Part shown: one piece after another, positions 14,429 through 21,877 of the stretch
Numbering within the stretch: position 1 is the first letter of the stretch
How the letters are laid out: each line of letters opens with the position of its first letter
Source of the DNA: JBGOUV01 sp041477815
Lineage (GTDB): Bacteria; Acidobacteriota; Terriglobia; Bryobacterales; JACQDG01
Assembly (NCBI GenBank): GCA_041477815.1
Contig: JBGOUV010000053.1
Coordinates: 1-23,487, forward strand
Reading direction: 5' to 3'
Length of the DNA: 23,487 bases
Position numbers and translations under genes: made by a program
Notes under the pieces: model-generated
Databases searched by the model: none
What the model was told of the DNA's origin: nothing
The model's input: the letters and a program-made list of their open reading frames with translations, nothing else

Positions 14429-16666
14429 ATGATCGGGCAGACCATCTCGCATTACCGGATTCTCGACAAGCTGGGCGAGGGCGGGATGGGAGTGGTGTAC
14501 AAGGCGGAAGACCTTCGGCTGAAGCGCACCGTGGCCCTCAAGTTTCTCGTCCCCCAGGCCGTGGGCGACGCCGACGAAAAGGCCCGCCTGGTGAACGAGG
14601 CCCAGGCCGCCGCTTCGCTGGATCATCCTAATATCTGCACCGTCTACGAAATCGACGACGTGGACGGCCAAACCTTCATCGCCATGGCCTACGTCGAGGG
14701 CCATACCGTAAAGGACCGCGTTCGCGGCGGAACGCTGACCCTGAACGACTCGCTCGAGCTGGCCGTCCAGGTCGGCAAAGCGCTCCACGAGGCGCACCTG
14801 AAGGGCGTGATCCACCGTGACATCAAGAGCGCCAACATCATGGTGACCGAGAAGGGTCAGGCTAAGATCATGGACTTCGGCCTCGCCCAGCTCTCCGGCC
14901 AGACCAAGATCACCAAGACCGGCACCACCGTGGGCACGCCCGCCTACATGTCCCCGGAGCAGGCCCGCGGCGACACCATCGACCCGCGCGCCGACATCTG
15001 GTCGCTGGCCATCGTGCTGTTCGAGATGGTCACCGGGAAGCTGCCCTTCAAGCGTGGCTCCGAGCTGGCCGTGCTCTATGCCATCCTCAACGAGCAGCCG
15101 CCCCTGCTCTCCAGCCTGACCACGGGAATTCCCGCTTCCCTCGACCGGATCGTCCAGAAGGCTCTGCGCAAGTCTCCCACCGAGCGCTACTACACCGCCG
15201 CCGAAATGGCCGCCGACCTGGAGCAAGTGCGCCAGGAGTTCGAGGCCGGCACTCCTACCACCCAGTCGCGGGACGCCTCGCCGATGCTGGGTCCGGCCAT
15301 CGCCGTCCTGCCCTTCACCGACATGAGCCCGGAAAAGGATCAGGATTACTTCTGCGAGGGCATGGCCGAGGAGGTCATCAACGCCCTGGCCCAGGTGGAG
15401 GGCCTCCGGGTGGTCTCGCGCTCCTCCTCCTTTCAGTTCAAGGGCAAGAGCCAGGACATCCGCGAGGTCGGCGAGAAGCTCCGGGTGGGGGTGGTCCTGG
15501 AGGGCAGCGTCCGGCGGGCGGGCAGCCGCCTGCGCATCACCACCCAACTGGTCAGCGTCGCCGACGGCTTCCAGGTGTGGTCCGAGCGTTTCGACCGCGA
15601 AATGAAGGACGTCTTCGACATCCAGGACGAGATTTCGCTGGCCATCGTCAGCGCCCTGAAGATCAAGCTGGTGGGCGACCAGCCCCAGCCGCTCATCAAG
15701 CGCTACACCGACAATCTCGAAGCCTATCATCTCTACCTCAAGGGCCGCTACTACTGGAACCAACGAGTCGCCGGCTCCATCCGCCGGGCCATGGAGTTCT
15801 TCCAGCAAGCCCTGGCCCAGGACCCCGACTACGCCCCGGCCTGGGCCGGTATCGCCGACTGCTTCATTGTGCCGGGCTACTACCACGCCGCCGCCCCCGC
15901 GGAGGTGTACCCCAAGGGCAGGGAGGCGGCCCAGCGGGCCCTGGAGCTAGACCCCCTGGTGGCCGAGGCCCATGCTTCCCTGGGCGCCCTCTCAGCTCTG
16001 TATGAGTACGACTGGACCAAGTCGGAGAGCCATTTCCGCCGTTCGCAGGAGCTGAACCCTAGCTACGCCAACGCCCCCATGTGGAACGCCCTGTTCGCGC
16101 TGTCGCCGGTCCGGCGCCTGGACGAGGCTCTGCAGCAGGCCCGCCACAGCCGGGACCTGGACCCGCTCAGCCCGGCCCCCAGCTCCTCGGTAGGTATCGT
16201 GGCGTACTTCCAGCGCAATTACGACCGCGCCATTCGCGAGCTGATCCAGACCCTGGAACTCGACGGCAACTTCGGCATGGCTTTCTACTGGCTGGGCAAG
16301 GTATTCGAGATGACTGGGCTGCACGATCGCGCGGTCGAAAACTTCGTGAAGGCCCGCGAGGCCCTCAACAACAACCCCGGCGTCATCGGCGCGCTGGGCC
16401 ACTGCCTGGCGCGCGCCGGCCGCCACCAGGAGGCCCGCGCCGCGCTCGAGGCGATCCAGCAGGCGGCCCTCGAACGCCACGTCCCGGCCACCGCCCAAGC
16501 GTTTGTTTACCTGGGCCTGGGCGAAACGGACGCGGCGTTCCACTGGCTGGAGAAGGCCTGCGAGGATTATTCGGCCACGGTCATCTGGCTCAAGACCGAT
16601 CCCCTGTTCGACCCCCTCCACTCCGACCCCCGCTTCGCCGGGCTGCTCCGGAAGCTGCGCCTGTAG
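14429..16666 (+). CDS. Ser/Thr protein kinase fused to FlgO-like domain and TPR repeats
   Basis: A 745-aa three-part signalling protein. The PknB-type kinase domain (about 6-265) is complete: glycine loop LGEGGMGVVYK (15-25), catalytic Lys38 in VALKFL, HRDIKSAN (129-136, Asp131) and DFG (149-151), then GTPAYMSPEQ. A region at about 288-410 (AIAVLPFTDMSPEKDQDYFC ... GMAEEVINAL ... GVVLEGSVRRAGSRLRITTQ) matches the FlgO/adenylate-cyclase-associated domain often joined to TPRs. The rest (about 415-740) is TPR helices (for example AMEFFQQALAQDPDYAPAWA). No membrane helix is seen between the parts, so it is probably cytoplasmic. Such fusions are abundant in Acidobacteria. The substrate is unknown. 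The start is close behind a TACAAT -10 element. Confidence 0.9.
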   Translation: MIGQTISHYRILDKLGEGGMGVVYKAEDLRLKRTVALKFLVPQAVGDADEKARLVNEAQAAASLDHPNICTVYEIDDVDGQTFIAMAYVEGHTVKDRVRGGTLTLNDSLELAVQVGKALHEAHLKGVIHRDIKSANIMVTEKGQAKIMDFGLAQLSGQTKITKTGTTVGTPAYMSPEQARGDTIDPRADIWSLAIVLFEMVTGKLPFKRGSELAVLYAILNEQPPLLSSLTTGIPASLDRIVQKALRKSPTERYYTAAEMAADLEQVRQEFEAGTPTTQSRDASPMLGPAIAVLPFTDMSPEKDQDYFCEGMAEEVINALAQVEGLRVVSRSSSFQFKGKSQDIREVGEKLRVGVVLEGSVRRAGSRLRITTQLVSVADGFQVWSERFDREMKDVFDIQDEISLAIVSALKIKLVGDQPQPLIKRYTDNLEAYHLYLKGRYYWNQRVAGSIRRAMEFFQQALAQDPDYAPAWAGIADCFIVPGYYHAAAPAEVYPKGREAAQRALELDPLVAEAHASLGALSALYEYDWTKSESHFRRSQELNPSYANAPMWNALFALSPVRRLDEALQQARHSRDLDPLSPAPSSSVGIVAYFQRNYDRAIRELIQTLELDGNFGMAFYWLGKVFEMTGLHDRAVENFVKAREALNNNPGVIGALGHCLARAGRHQEARAALEAIQQAALERHVPATAQAFVYLGLGETDAAFHWLEKACEDYSATVIWLKTDPLFDPLHSDPRFAGLLRKLRL

Positions 16667-16709
16667 GATCCAAACACAGGACAACTCTCAGGGATGCGTG
16701 ACAATTGGG

Positions 16710-16740
16710 TTGACAATATAAGAGATACCGGCGTTCTAAT
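16710..16740 (+). promoter_or_regulatory. Possible promoter of the DUF2442 gene and cassette genes
   Basis: A perfect -35 TTGACA (16710-16715) is followed by a 19-nt spacer and TCTAAT (16735-16740, 5/6). The spacing is longer than ideal. It stands 60 nt before the DUF2442 start and could drive the promoterless cassette genes that follow. Confidence 0.4.
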
Positions 16741-16799
16741 AGGGTGAATGCGGGCGCGCTGGCGTGGGCTGAGTCGGAGGCCCTTGGAGTGAGGTATCT

Positions 16800-17093
16800 A
16801 TGAGTTTTCTGCCATCCGTGATACGGGCTGAGTACCGGGGTGGTCATCGCATTCACATGACGTTCAACGACAATTCCGAGAAGACGATTGATTTTCGTCA
16901 GTGGCTGGACGGCCCTGTGTTCGAGCCCCTAAAGAACCCGAGCTACTTTCGACGCTTCTTTCTCGACGGTGGCACGGTCGCGTGGCCGAACGGCGCCGAC
17001 ATCGCTCCCGAGACCCTTTACGAGTACCAGCTTTCGGGCGACCGGCCTAACACGGCGTTGCACCGGACGCGCCAAAAGGCAGCGCGCCGGTGA
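16800..17093 (+). CDS. DUF2442-family protein, probable integron cassette gene
   Basis: A 97-aa protein of the DUF2442 family. Recognisable blocks are YRGGHRIHMTFNDNSEKTID, GPVFEPLKNPSYF and GTVAWPNGADIAPETLYE, the last being the family hallmark. Function is unknown; DUF2442 genes often sit beside toxin-antitoxin-like DUF4160 genes or in mobile cassettes. The normal protein should end near residue 80. Here the frame continues through the attC-like site at 17045-17110, adding the tail NTALHRTRQKAARR encoded by that site. Cassette genes often end within the first attC box, so the native stop has probably been lost. Confidence 0.75.
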   Translation: MSFLPSVIRAEYRGGHRIHMTFNDNSEKTIDFRQWLDGPVFEPLKNPSYFRRFFLDGGTVAWPNGADIAPETLYEYQLSGDRPNTALHRTRQKAARR

Positions 17094-17110
17094 ACGCCCA
17101 GTCGTCAGGC
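17045..17110 (+). other. attC-like recombination site 1 (integron cassette)
   Basis: The outer boxes are GCCTAAC (17045-17051, fits RYYYAAC) and GTCAGGC (17104-17110, one mismatch to GTTRRRY). The inner arms are GGCGTTGCACCGGACGCGCC and GCGCGCCGGTGAACGCC. They pair almost perfectly, leaving one G and one A unpaired on the left arm, with short unpaired spacers between inner and outer boxes. Imperfect pairing with extrahelical bases on one arm is the diagnostic layout of attC sites. The 66-nt length is typical. It lies between the DUF2442 gene and the toxin gene. Confidence 0.75.
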
Positions 17111-17177
17111 CGCCGGCGGGGCATTCTGGCTCGGTTGCCGGTTTGACAGGCACTGCGCCAGCGACGTACAGTTGAGA

Positions 17178-17494
17178 ATGCGGTTCGTCGAGACGCCGAT
17201 CTTCACGAGGGTCATCACTCGGCTGCTCGACGATGAGGAGTACCGGAGCCTGCAGATTGCTCTGATGTTGCGACCCGAGCAGGGCCCGGTCATTCGCGGC
17301 GCCGGTGGTCTTCGCAAAGTGCGGTGGGCAAGGCTCGGCGCGGGCAAGCGCGGCGGCTTGCGGGTGATCTACTACTGGGCGCCTGCGAAAGCGCTTTCTA
17401 TATGATGTACGTGTACTCGAAGAACGAGCAAGGCGACCTGACGCCGGGGCAGGCGCACACGCTCGGGCAACTGGTGCGGGAGGAATTCAAGTGA
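17178..17494 (+). pseudogene. RelE/HigB-like toxin gene with a frameshift
   Basis: From the ATG at 17178 the frame gives MRFVETPIFTRVITRLLDDE, then EYRSLQIALMLRPEQGPVIR, GAGGLRKVRWA and KRGGLRVIYYWAP. These are the core blocks of RelE-superfamily toxins of the COG4737 type. At about 17394-17396 one base is missing. The frame then runs to a TGA at 17403, whereas the correct continuation FYMMYVYSKNEQGDLTPGQA and the family tail (LVREEFK) is in another frame and stops at 17492-17494. The gene therefore makes a truncated toxin lacking its last strand and helix, unless this is a sequencing error. It overlaps the antitoxin gene by four bases (GTGA). Confidence 0.75.
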
Positions 17495-17796
17495 AAGATG
17501 CAGCGTTTCGGGAACTCGTTGCGAGTGTGCAGCAGGCTGGACGCATTCGGCGGGGCCGGATGAAGGCGGCGCGGACCACGGTGTTCCGTCCCACGGAGGT
17601 CAAGGTGGTACGAGGGAAACTCGGCGCCTCGCAAAGCGAATTTGCCCTGATGATCGGTGTCAGTGTGGGCACGTTGCGCAACTGGGAGCAAGGGCGTCGC
17701 ACGCCCGACGGTCCGGCCCTGGCGCTTTTACGGGTTGCCGCAAAGGATCCAGGGGCGGTAGCCGCTGCCCTCCATGGCAGGCGGGGCGCGGCCTAA
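17491..17796 (+). CDS. HTH (XRE/NadS-like) antitoxin
   Basis: A 101-aa protein. A helix-turn-helix of the XRE type is clear at about 40-90 (KVVRGKLGASQSEFALMIGV, SVGTLRNWEQGRRTPDGPAL). The layout matches antitoxins paired downstream of RelE/HigB toxins. The start is GTG at 17491, supported by GGGAGGAATT just upstream and by the GTGA overlap with the toxin stop. It would bind toxin and repress the operon. The stop codon lies within GCCTAAC (17791-17797), which looks like the first box of an attC site. The antitoxin appears intact although its toxin is frameshifted. Confidence 0.75.
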   Translation: MKDAAFRELVASVQQAGRIRRGRMKAARTTVFRPTEVKVVRGKLGASQSEFALMIGVSVGTLRNWEQGRRTPDGPALALLRVAAKDPGAVAAALHGRRGAA

Positions 17797-17893
17797 CGAG
17801 CCAGGGAACTCCCGAAGGGAGTGATTGCAGGCAAGGAACAAGGGCGGCAAGTCATTTGTTTTCCAATGGCAGTGGCTTTAGTTCCTTATAGGA

Positions 17894-17950
17894 GGCGTTG
17901 CACCGGACGCGCCAGAAGGCGGCGCGCCGGTGAACGCCAAGCCGTTAGAC
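17894..17950 (+). other. attC-like recombination site 2 (integron cassette)
   Basis: The inner arms GGCGTTGCACCGGACGCGCC and GGCGCGCCGGTGAACGCC pair over 18 bp, with the same two extrahelical bases (G and A) as site 1. The right outer box is GTTAGAC (17944-17950, fits GTTRRRY). About 49 of 57 bases match site 1. The expected left box is missing next to the inner arm (CTTATA is found). A good candidate, GCCTAAC, lies about 97 nt upstream at the antitoxin stop (17791-17797). The intervening stretch also holds the small hairpin CTCCC-GAA-GGGAG (17809-17821). Confidence 0.7.
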
Positions 17951-17965
17951 CTCTGGAGACAAGCG

Positions 17966-18334
17966 ATGTCACAGATACTGCAGAACCACTACGTTCTCGC
18001 GGTCCACGATGTGCGCCGGTCCGCCGATTTCTACGTACAGATGCTCGGCTTCCGTATCGTCGCTGAGCCTGCTGGCTGGATCTTCGTGGCTAAGGATGGC
18101 TGCATGATCATGCTCGGCGAGTGCCCGGACGATAAGCACCCGAGCGAGCTGGGCTGCCACAGCTACTTTGCTTATCTCCGGGTTGCGGACGCCGACAGCT
18201 ACTACCACGATCTCAAAGCGAAAGGCGCCGATGTGCTCTCAGCAATTGAGGACAAGCCTTGGAAGATGCGCGAGTTTGGGCTGCGAACAGCAGACGGCCA
18301 CCGGATCACCATCGGCCATTCATTGTCTGCGTAG
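17966..18334 (+). CDS. VOC (glyoxalase/bleomycin-resistance) family protein, cassette gene
   Basis: A 122-aa single-module vicinal-oxygen-chelate protein. It has the opening VLAVHDVRRSADFYVQMLGF with the first beta-alpha unit, GWIFVAKDGCMIMLGE, the second-half strand SYFAYLRVADADSYYHDLKA, and a C-terminal REFGLRTADGHRITIGH in which the usual metal-site Glu/His pair may be partly replaced. An open frame begins at a GTG at 17930 inside the attC site, but the ATG at 17966 with GGAG seven bases upstream is the better start. Homologues handle glyoxals, fosfomycin or bleomycin, or act as binding proteins; the substrate cannot be inferred. It follows attC-like site 2 directly, as a cassette gene should, but no attC is found after it. 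Confidence 0.75.
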   Translation: MSQILQNHYVLAVHDVRRSADFYVQMLGFRIVAEPAGWIFVAKDGCMIMLGECPDDKHPSELGCHSYFAYLRVADADSYYHDLKAKGADVLSAIEDKPWKMREFGLRTADGHRITIGHSLSA

Positions 18335-18458
18335 CGGACTCGACCACGTGGACCGCACCCGGGCGGCGATGGCCGACCTCGGCCGCCGGCTCGCCGAGGG
18401 AAATCTGCGCTGCCCCGGCGCCCTCGAGCCGGGCAACTGATGCCCCAGGTTTCTTCGG

Positions 18459-18476
18459 TATAATCCACAAGGAGGT
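18459..18476 (+). promoter_or_regulatory. -10 box and ribosome binding site of the NHL/SMP-30-type gene
   Basis: TATAAT (18459-18464) and a perfect AGGAGGT (18470-18476) precede the ATG at 18485, the latter by eight bases. The closeness of -10 and Shine-Dalgarno implies a leader of about 14 nt. Confidence 0.5.
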
Positions 18477-18484
18477 TCCACATC

Positions 18485-19512
18485 ATGTCCCGTTTCTCGT
18501 TCCTGCTCTCGGCCGCGCTGCTGGGACTAGGCCTGACCGCAACCCCCGCCGCTGCGCAAGCCCTGGGGGATTCGAAGGTGATCGCCCCAGTTCCTCTCCC
18601 CGGCCTTCCGGAGGGCATCGCCACCCGCGGCAACCGCTTCTATGTTTCCGGTCCCGCCGCCTTCGGGCAGGCCCTCGGGTCGGCGTTCGTCCGTGCCTAC
18701 GACATCCGTACGGGCGCCCTCGAAACCACTTATCCGATTACCATTACCAACCCATTCGCGGAGATGAGCGGCGCTTCGTGCGCCGCCTTCGGCCCGGACG
18801 GCAAGCTCTACGTCATCGAGCCGTTCATCGGTGTGATTCGCATGAACCTCGACCCTGGCAACACGCAGTCGGTCTACTCGGCGTTTACGCCGACCGGGCC
18901 GTCCCTGCTCAACGACCTCGCCTTCGACGGCGCCGGCAACCTCTATGTCACCGATATGTCACCGACTCGTTCGCCGCGGCCATTTACAAGGTCCCCGCGG
19001 GTGGTGGCGCGCCCGCAGTGTGGTTCACCGACCCGGCTCTCGCCGGTAACCCGCTCATTCCCTTCGGCGTGAACGGCATACGCATCGACAAGAACAACAC
19101 GCACGTCTACGTCTCGGTGACCGTCGACGCCACCTTCCGCGGCGTGATCTACCGGCTGCCTCTGGTGGCCAGCCCGGCGGCCACAGACTTGGAACTATTC
19201 GCGTCACTTGGGTTGTTCACCGGACCGGACGGCATCGCCTTCGGCAAGTCCGGCAAGCTGTACGTGGCCGAGGCGCTGACGAGCACCATCAAAGTCCTCA
19301 ACCCTGACGGCACGGTGCAGGCGGTCTACGCCGGACCGGCGCAGAATCCCCCAGGGTCCCCGGTGCCCTGGGCCAATCCTGCCAACATCGCTTTTAACGA
19401 CCAGAACGGGGCGCTTCTGGTGACCAACCACGCCAGCCTCGTGGCTTTTGACCCGGCCCTGTTCGTGGTGTTTGACGTCTTCGTCAACGACAAGGGCTCG
19501 CCGCTGCCCTAG
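18485..19512 (+). pseudogene. Secreted NHL/SMP-30-type beta-propeller protein, frameshifted by an 11-nt duplication
   Basis: The signal peptide (SFLLSAALLGLGLTATPAAA) is followed by propeller repeats: GLPEGIATRGNRFYVSG, CAAFGPDGKLYVIEPF, LNDLAFDGAGNLYVTD, FTGPDGIAFGKSGKLYVAEA and NPANIAFNDQNGALLVTNHA. These resemble SMP-30/gluconolactonase-like sugar-lactone or NHL proteins. The first frame holds until LYVTD (about 18954). The rest (SFAAAIYKVPAGGGAPAVWF to the end) is in another frame, stopping at 19510-19512. The switch coincides with an exact duplication of TATGTCACCGA; removing one copy restores a 338-codon gene. As written, the product would be a 195-residue truncated protein. A strong ribosome binding site and otherwise clean coding suggest the break is recent. 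Confidence 0.8.
18944..18965 (+). repeat. Exact 11-nt tandem duplication
   Basis: TATGTCACCGA occurs at 18944-18954 and again at 18955-18965 without mismatch or spacer. It shifts the host gene's frame, since 11 is not a multiple of 3. Confidence 0.95.
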
Positions 19513-19672
19513 TCGGGACGCCTGCCGCTAGTTCCGACGGCCAACCGGGCCCCCGGATTCTTGTTGCTGCGGCGCCATCTGGCGACGATAAATTTCGAGT
19601 CGAACCCTTGCCGTCCGGCACAATGTAGCGTTCGTCCGGGAAGAGTTAAGATAGCGGAGTGGGACCTGTAGG

Positions 19673-20809
19673 ATGCATATAGTTTGGAGGCCCAACTCTG
19701 CGGTCGTGGTATCGCTGTCGCTTCTAATGGTCTCCGGCCTGTCCGGGCAACCGGCGGCCGACCAGCTGTTTGAGCAGGCCGTCCAACTGCAGCAGGCCGG
19801 CAGGTGGGCGGAAGCGGAGAAGGCCTATCGCGCGCACACCAAGCGCTTCGGACCTCAGCCGGAGACCCTGGCCAACCTGGGCGCGGTACTGGTGCGGCAG
19901 GAACGCTTTCCGGAAGCGATCGGCGCCTATGCGCAGGCGCTGCAGCTTGCTCCCGGAGTTCTCCCGATCCGGATCAATCTCGGCCTGGCGTATTTCAAGT
20001 CGGGCCAACTGGCTCCGGCGGTCGAGCAGTTTACCGCGGTCCTCGAGAAACAGGCCGGCCATGCCCAGGCCCGGCAACTTCGCGCCATGTGTCTGCTGGA
20101 ACTGGAGCGGTACGAGGAGGCGGCGCGAGACTACGCGGCGCTCCTGCCTTCCTCAGACGTCAACGTGCGCCTGGGCCTCGCCTCGGCGTACCTGCGCCTG
20201 GATCGGGCGGCGGAAGCGCAAAGCATAATGACGCCGCTGTTCGAAAGCGATACCGCCGAGGTGAAGCTGCTGCTGGGCCAGGTCCTCATCGAGAACGGTC
20301 AACTGGACGAGGCCAAGAAGGCGCTGGAGCGCGCGGCGGAGTTGAACCCGCATCTGCCCACGGTGCACCTGAATCTCGGCGCGGCATATTGGCGGCAGCA
20401 GGATACGGAGGCGGCGCTGGCCCAGTGGCGCCAGGAGCTGAGGCGGCACCCGGAGAGTTTTCAGGCCAACTATACGCTGGGCGCCGCGCTGGCGGTTTCG
20501 TTGCCGGCGGACCCGGAAGAACCTTCGCGGCTGCTGCGTAAGGCCGTAGCGCTGCAGCCGGGCAGCGCGATGGCCCTGTACCAGTTGGCTAAACTCTTAT
20601 GGCGGCAGTCTAAGGGGCAGGAGGCGATATCCTTACTCGAACGATCTATCCGGGCGGACCCGAACTATCGCGAGTCGCACTATCTGCTGGGGTCGATCTA
20701 TCAGGGTCTCGGCCGCAAAGAGGAGGCGGCGAGAGAGTTCGCCGCCGTGAAGCGCCTCTCGCAGGAAGCGATGCGTCGCAGCCAGGACCTCTTCGAATCG
20801 GCGCGCTGA
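19673..20809 (+). CDS. Secreted or periplasmic TPR protein
   Basis: A 378-aa protein with signal peptide (SAVVVSLSLLMVSGLSGQP, about 9-27) followed by tandem TPR units. The clearest are ADQLFEQAVQLQQAGRWAEA, ETLANLGAVLVRQERFPEAI, IRINLGLAYFKSGQLAPAVE, PTVHLNLGAAYWRQQDTEAA and SHYLLGSIYQGLGRKEEAAR. TPRs form a protein-binding superhelix; no catalytic domain is present. The stop overlaps the start of the seven-heme cytochrome gene by one base (TGATG), so the two are made together and the TPR protein may assemble or dock the cytochrome (inference). Upstream, TAAGAT at 19647-19652 is a possible -10. The 160 nt before the gene hold nothing else I recognise. Confidence 0.85.
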   Translation: MHIVWRPNSAVVVSLSLLMVSGLSGQPAADQLFEQAVQLQQAGRWAEAEKAYRAHTKRFGPQPETLANLGAVLVRQERFPEAIGAYAQALQLAPGVLPIRINLGLAYFKSGQLAPAVEQFTAVLEKQAGHAQARQLRAMCLLELERYEEAARDYAALLPSSDVNVRLGLASAYLRLDRAAEAQSIMTPLFESDTAEVKLLLGQVLIENGQLDEAKKALERAAELNPHLPTVHLNLGAAYWRQQDTEAALAQWRQELRRHPESFQANYTLGAALAVSLPADPEEPSRLLRKAVALQPGSAMALYQLAKLLWRQSKGQEAISLLERSIRADPNYRESHYLLGSIYQGLGRKEEAAREFAAVKRLSQEAMRRSQDLFESAR

Positions 20810-21795
20810 TGGCCGGTCTGCTGGCCGCGGGTCTGGGGTCCGCGGCGGAATTCACCGGCGCGGCCGCCTGCGGCCGGTGCCATGCGAAGCAGTACCAAAC
20901 GCAGAGCACGTCCCATCATGCCCGCGCGCTGCGTCCGATCCAGGACACACCTCTTGCTGATGTACTGACGCGGGAGCCGTTGCGCGAGCGCAGCGGCGTG
21001 GTTTTTCAATACCGCCGGGTCCCCGGAGGCGTGGAAGTGTCCGCCACCAAGGGCGCGGCCGGCGCGCGGATGCTGCTGGAGTGGTGCTTCGGAGCTGGAT
21101 CGCAGGGTTACACACCGGTCGGGCGGGTGGGCGGCGAATATGTCGAGCACCGAGTTTCGTGGTATCGGGAGACGGGCCGCTTGGGACTGACGGCAGGTCA
21201 CCCGGAGACCGCTCCGTGGGATCTCGAGTCCGCCCTGGGGATCCCGCAGCCGCCGCCGACGATCTCACGGTGCTTTAGTTGCCATGCCACGGGCGTCGAG
21301 GCCGGGCCGGACCTGACCCGCATGCGCCCGGGCGTTACCTGCGAACGCTGCCATGGGCCGGGCGGGGATCACGTGGCGCGCCCAGCGGCGGCCAACACCA
21401 TTCTCAACCCCCACCGGCTCCCTCTCCGCGCGCAGGTAGAGGTGTGTTCGCAATGCCATCGCTCGCCCCACCCGCAGTTCCCCTCCGCCATGCCGGAGCT
21501 CGACGACCCGGTCTCCATCCGCTTCGCTCCGGTGGGGTTTCAGGCGAGCGCCTGCTTTCGCCAGTCCAAGACGTTCTCGTGCGTGACCTGCCATGACCCC
21601 CATCAAAACCCGCGGCCGGCGGCGGACCCGTTCTATACCGCCGTGTGCCTCCAGTGCCACGCCGGGGCGCCCCGAGCGGCGTTAGCGTGCCCGCGGGCGC
21701 GAAAGGCAAACTGCGTCCCCTGTCATATGAAAACAGCGTCGCCGCTGCCGCACCTGAAGTTCACCGATCACCGCATCCGCATCTATGTCGAATAG
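20809..21795 (+). CDS. Seven-heme c-type cytochrome
   Basis: A 328-aa exported protein with seven CxxCH heme sites: CGRCH (21), CFSCH (155), CERCH (178), CSQCH (213), CVTCH (258), CLQCH (280) and CVPCH (302). The first site follows a short signal sequence (MAGLLAAGLGSAAEF). A heme-free segment of about 130 residues separates heme 1 from the other six, which are packed in the C-terminal half with extra histidines available as distal ligands. The pattern resembles the cytochrome c554-like/multiheme nitrite-reductase-related group (PF13435 type). It is translationally coupled to the upstream TPR gene. The role is presumably electron transfer in the periplasm; the partner is unknown. The ATG at 20809 gives an unusually short signal without basic residues, but no better start was found upstream. 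Confidence 0.88.
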   Translation: MAGLLAAGLGSAAEFTGAAACGRCHAKQYQTQSTSHHARALRPIQDTPLADVLTREPLRERSGVVFQYRRVPGGVEVSATKGAAGARMLLEWCFGAGSQGYTPVGRVGGEYVEHRVSWYRETGRLGLTAGHPETAPWDLESALGIPQPPPTISRCFSCHATGVEAGPDLTRMRPGVTCERCHGPGGDHVARPAAANTILNPHRLPLRAQVEVCSQCHRSPHPQFPSAMPELDDPVSIRFAPVGFQASACFRQSKTFSCVTCHDPHQNPRPAADPFYTAVCLQCHAGAPRAALACPRARKANCVPCHMKTASPLPHLKFTDHRIRIYVE

Positions 21796-21807
21796 CAGCT
21801 GGGGAGT

Positions 21808-21870
21808 CACCGCAGAGTGCGCAGAGGAACCGTTCGGTTTCCTCTGCGGCCCCGGCGTCCTCTGCGGTTA
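21808..21870. repeat. Intergenic palindrome between convergent genes
   Basis: The left arm CACCGCAGAGTGCGCAGAGG and the right arm (CCTCTGCGG...GTCCTCTGCGGTTA) are inverted repeats built on CGCAGAGG, with a loop around CCGTTCGG and a small GC-rich insertion in the right arm. It lies between the convergent cytochrome and TonB-receptor genes, 13 nt after one stop and 8 nt from the other. It could act as a bidirectional hairpin or terminator, though it lacks a clean T-run. Confidence 0.7.
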
Positions 21871-21877
21871 TCCTGCC

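Noticed and set aside
14378..15886. A 502-codon open frame on the minus strand
   Set aside because: It is antisense to the kinase domain and FlgO-like region, which carry complete kinase motifs. Composition and lack of domains mark it as a shadow.
18339..18440. A coding-like tail (LDHVDRTRAAMADLGRRLAE...) after the VOC gene, ending in TGA at 18440
   Set aside because: It could be the 3' end of a lost gene, but I recognise no family and it has no start or upstream part; it is too weak to annotate.
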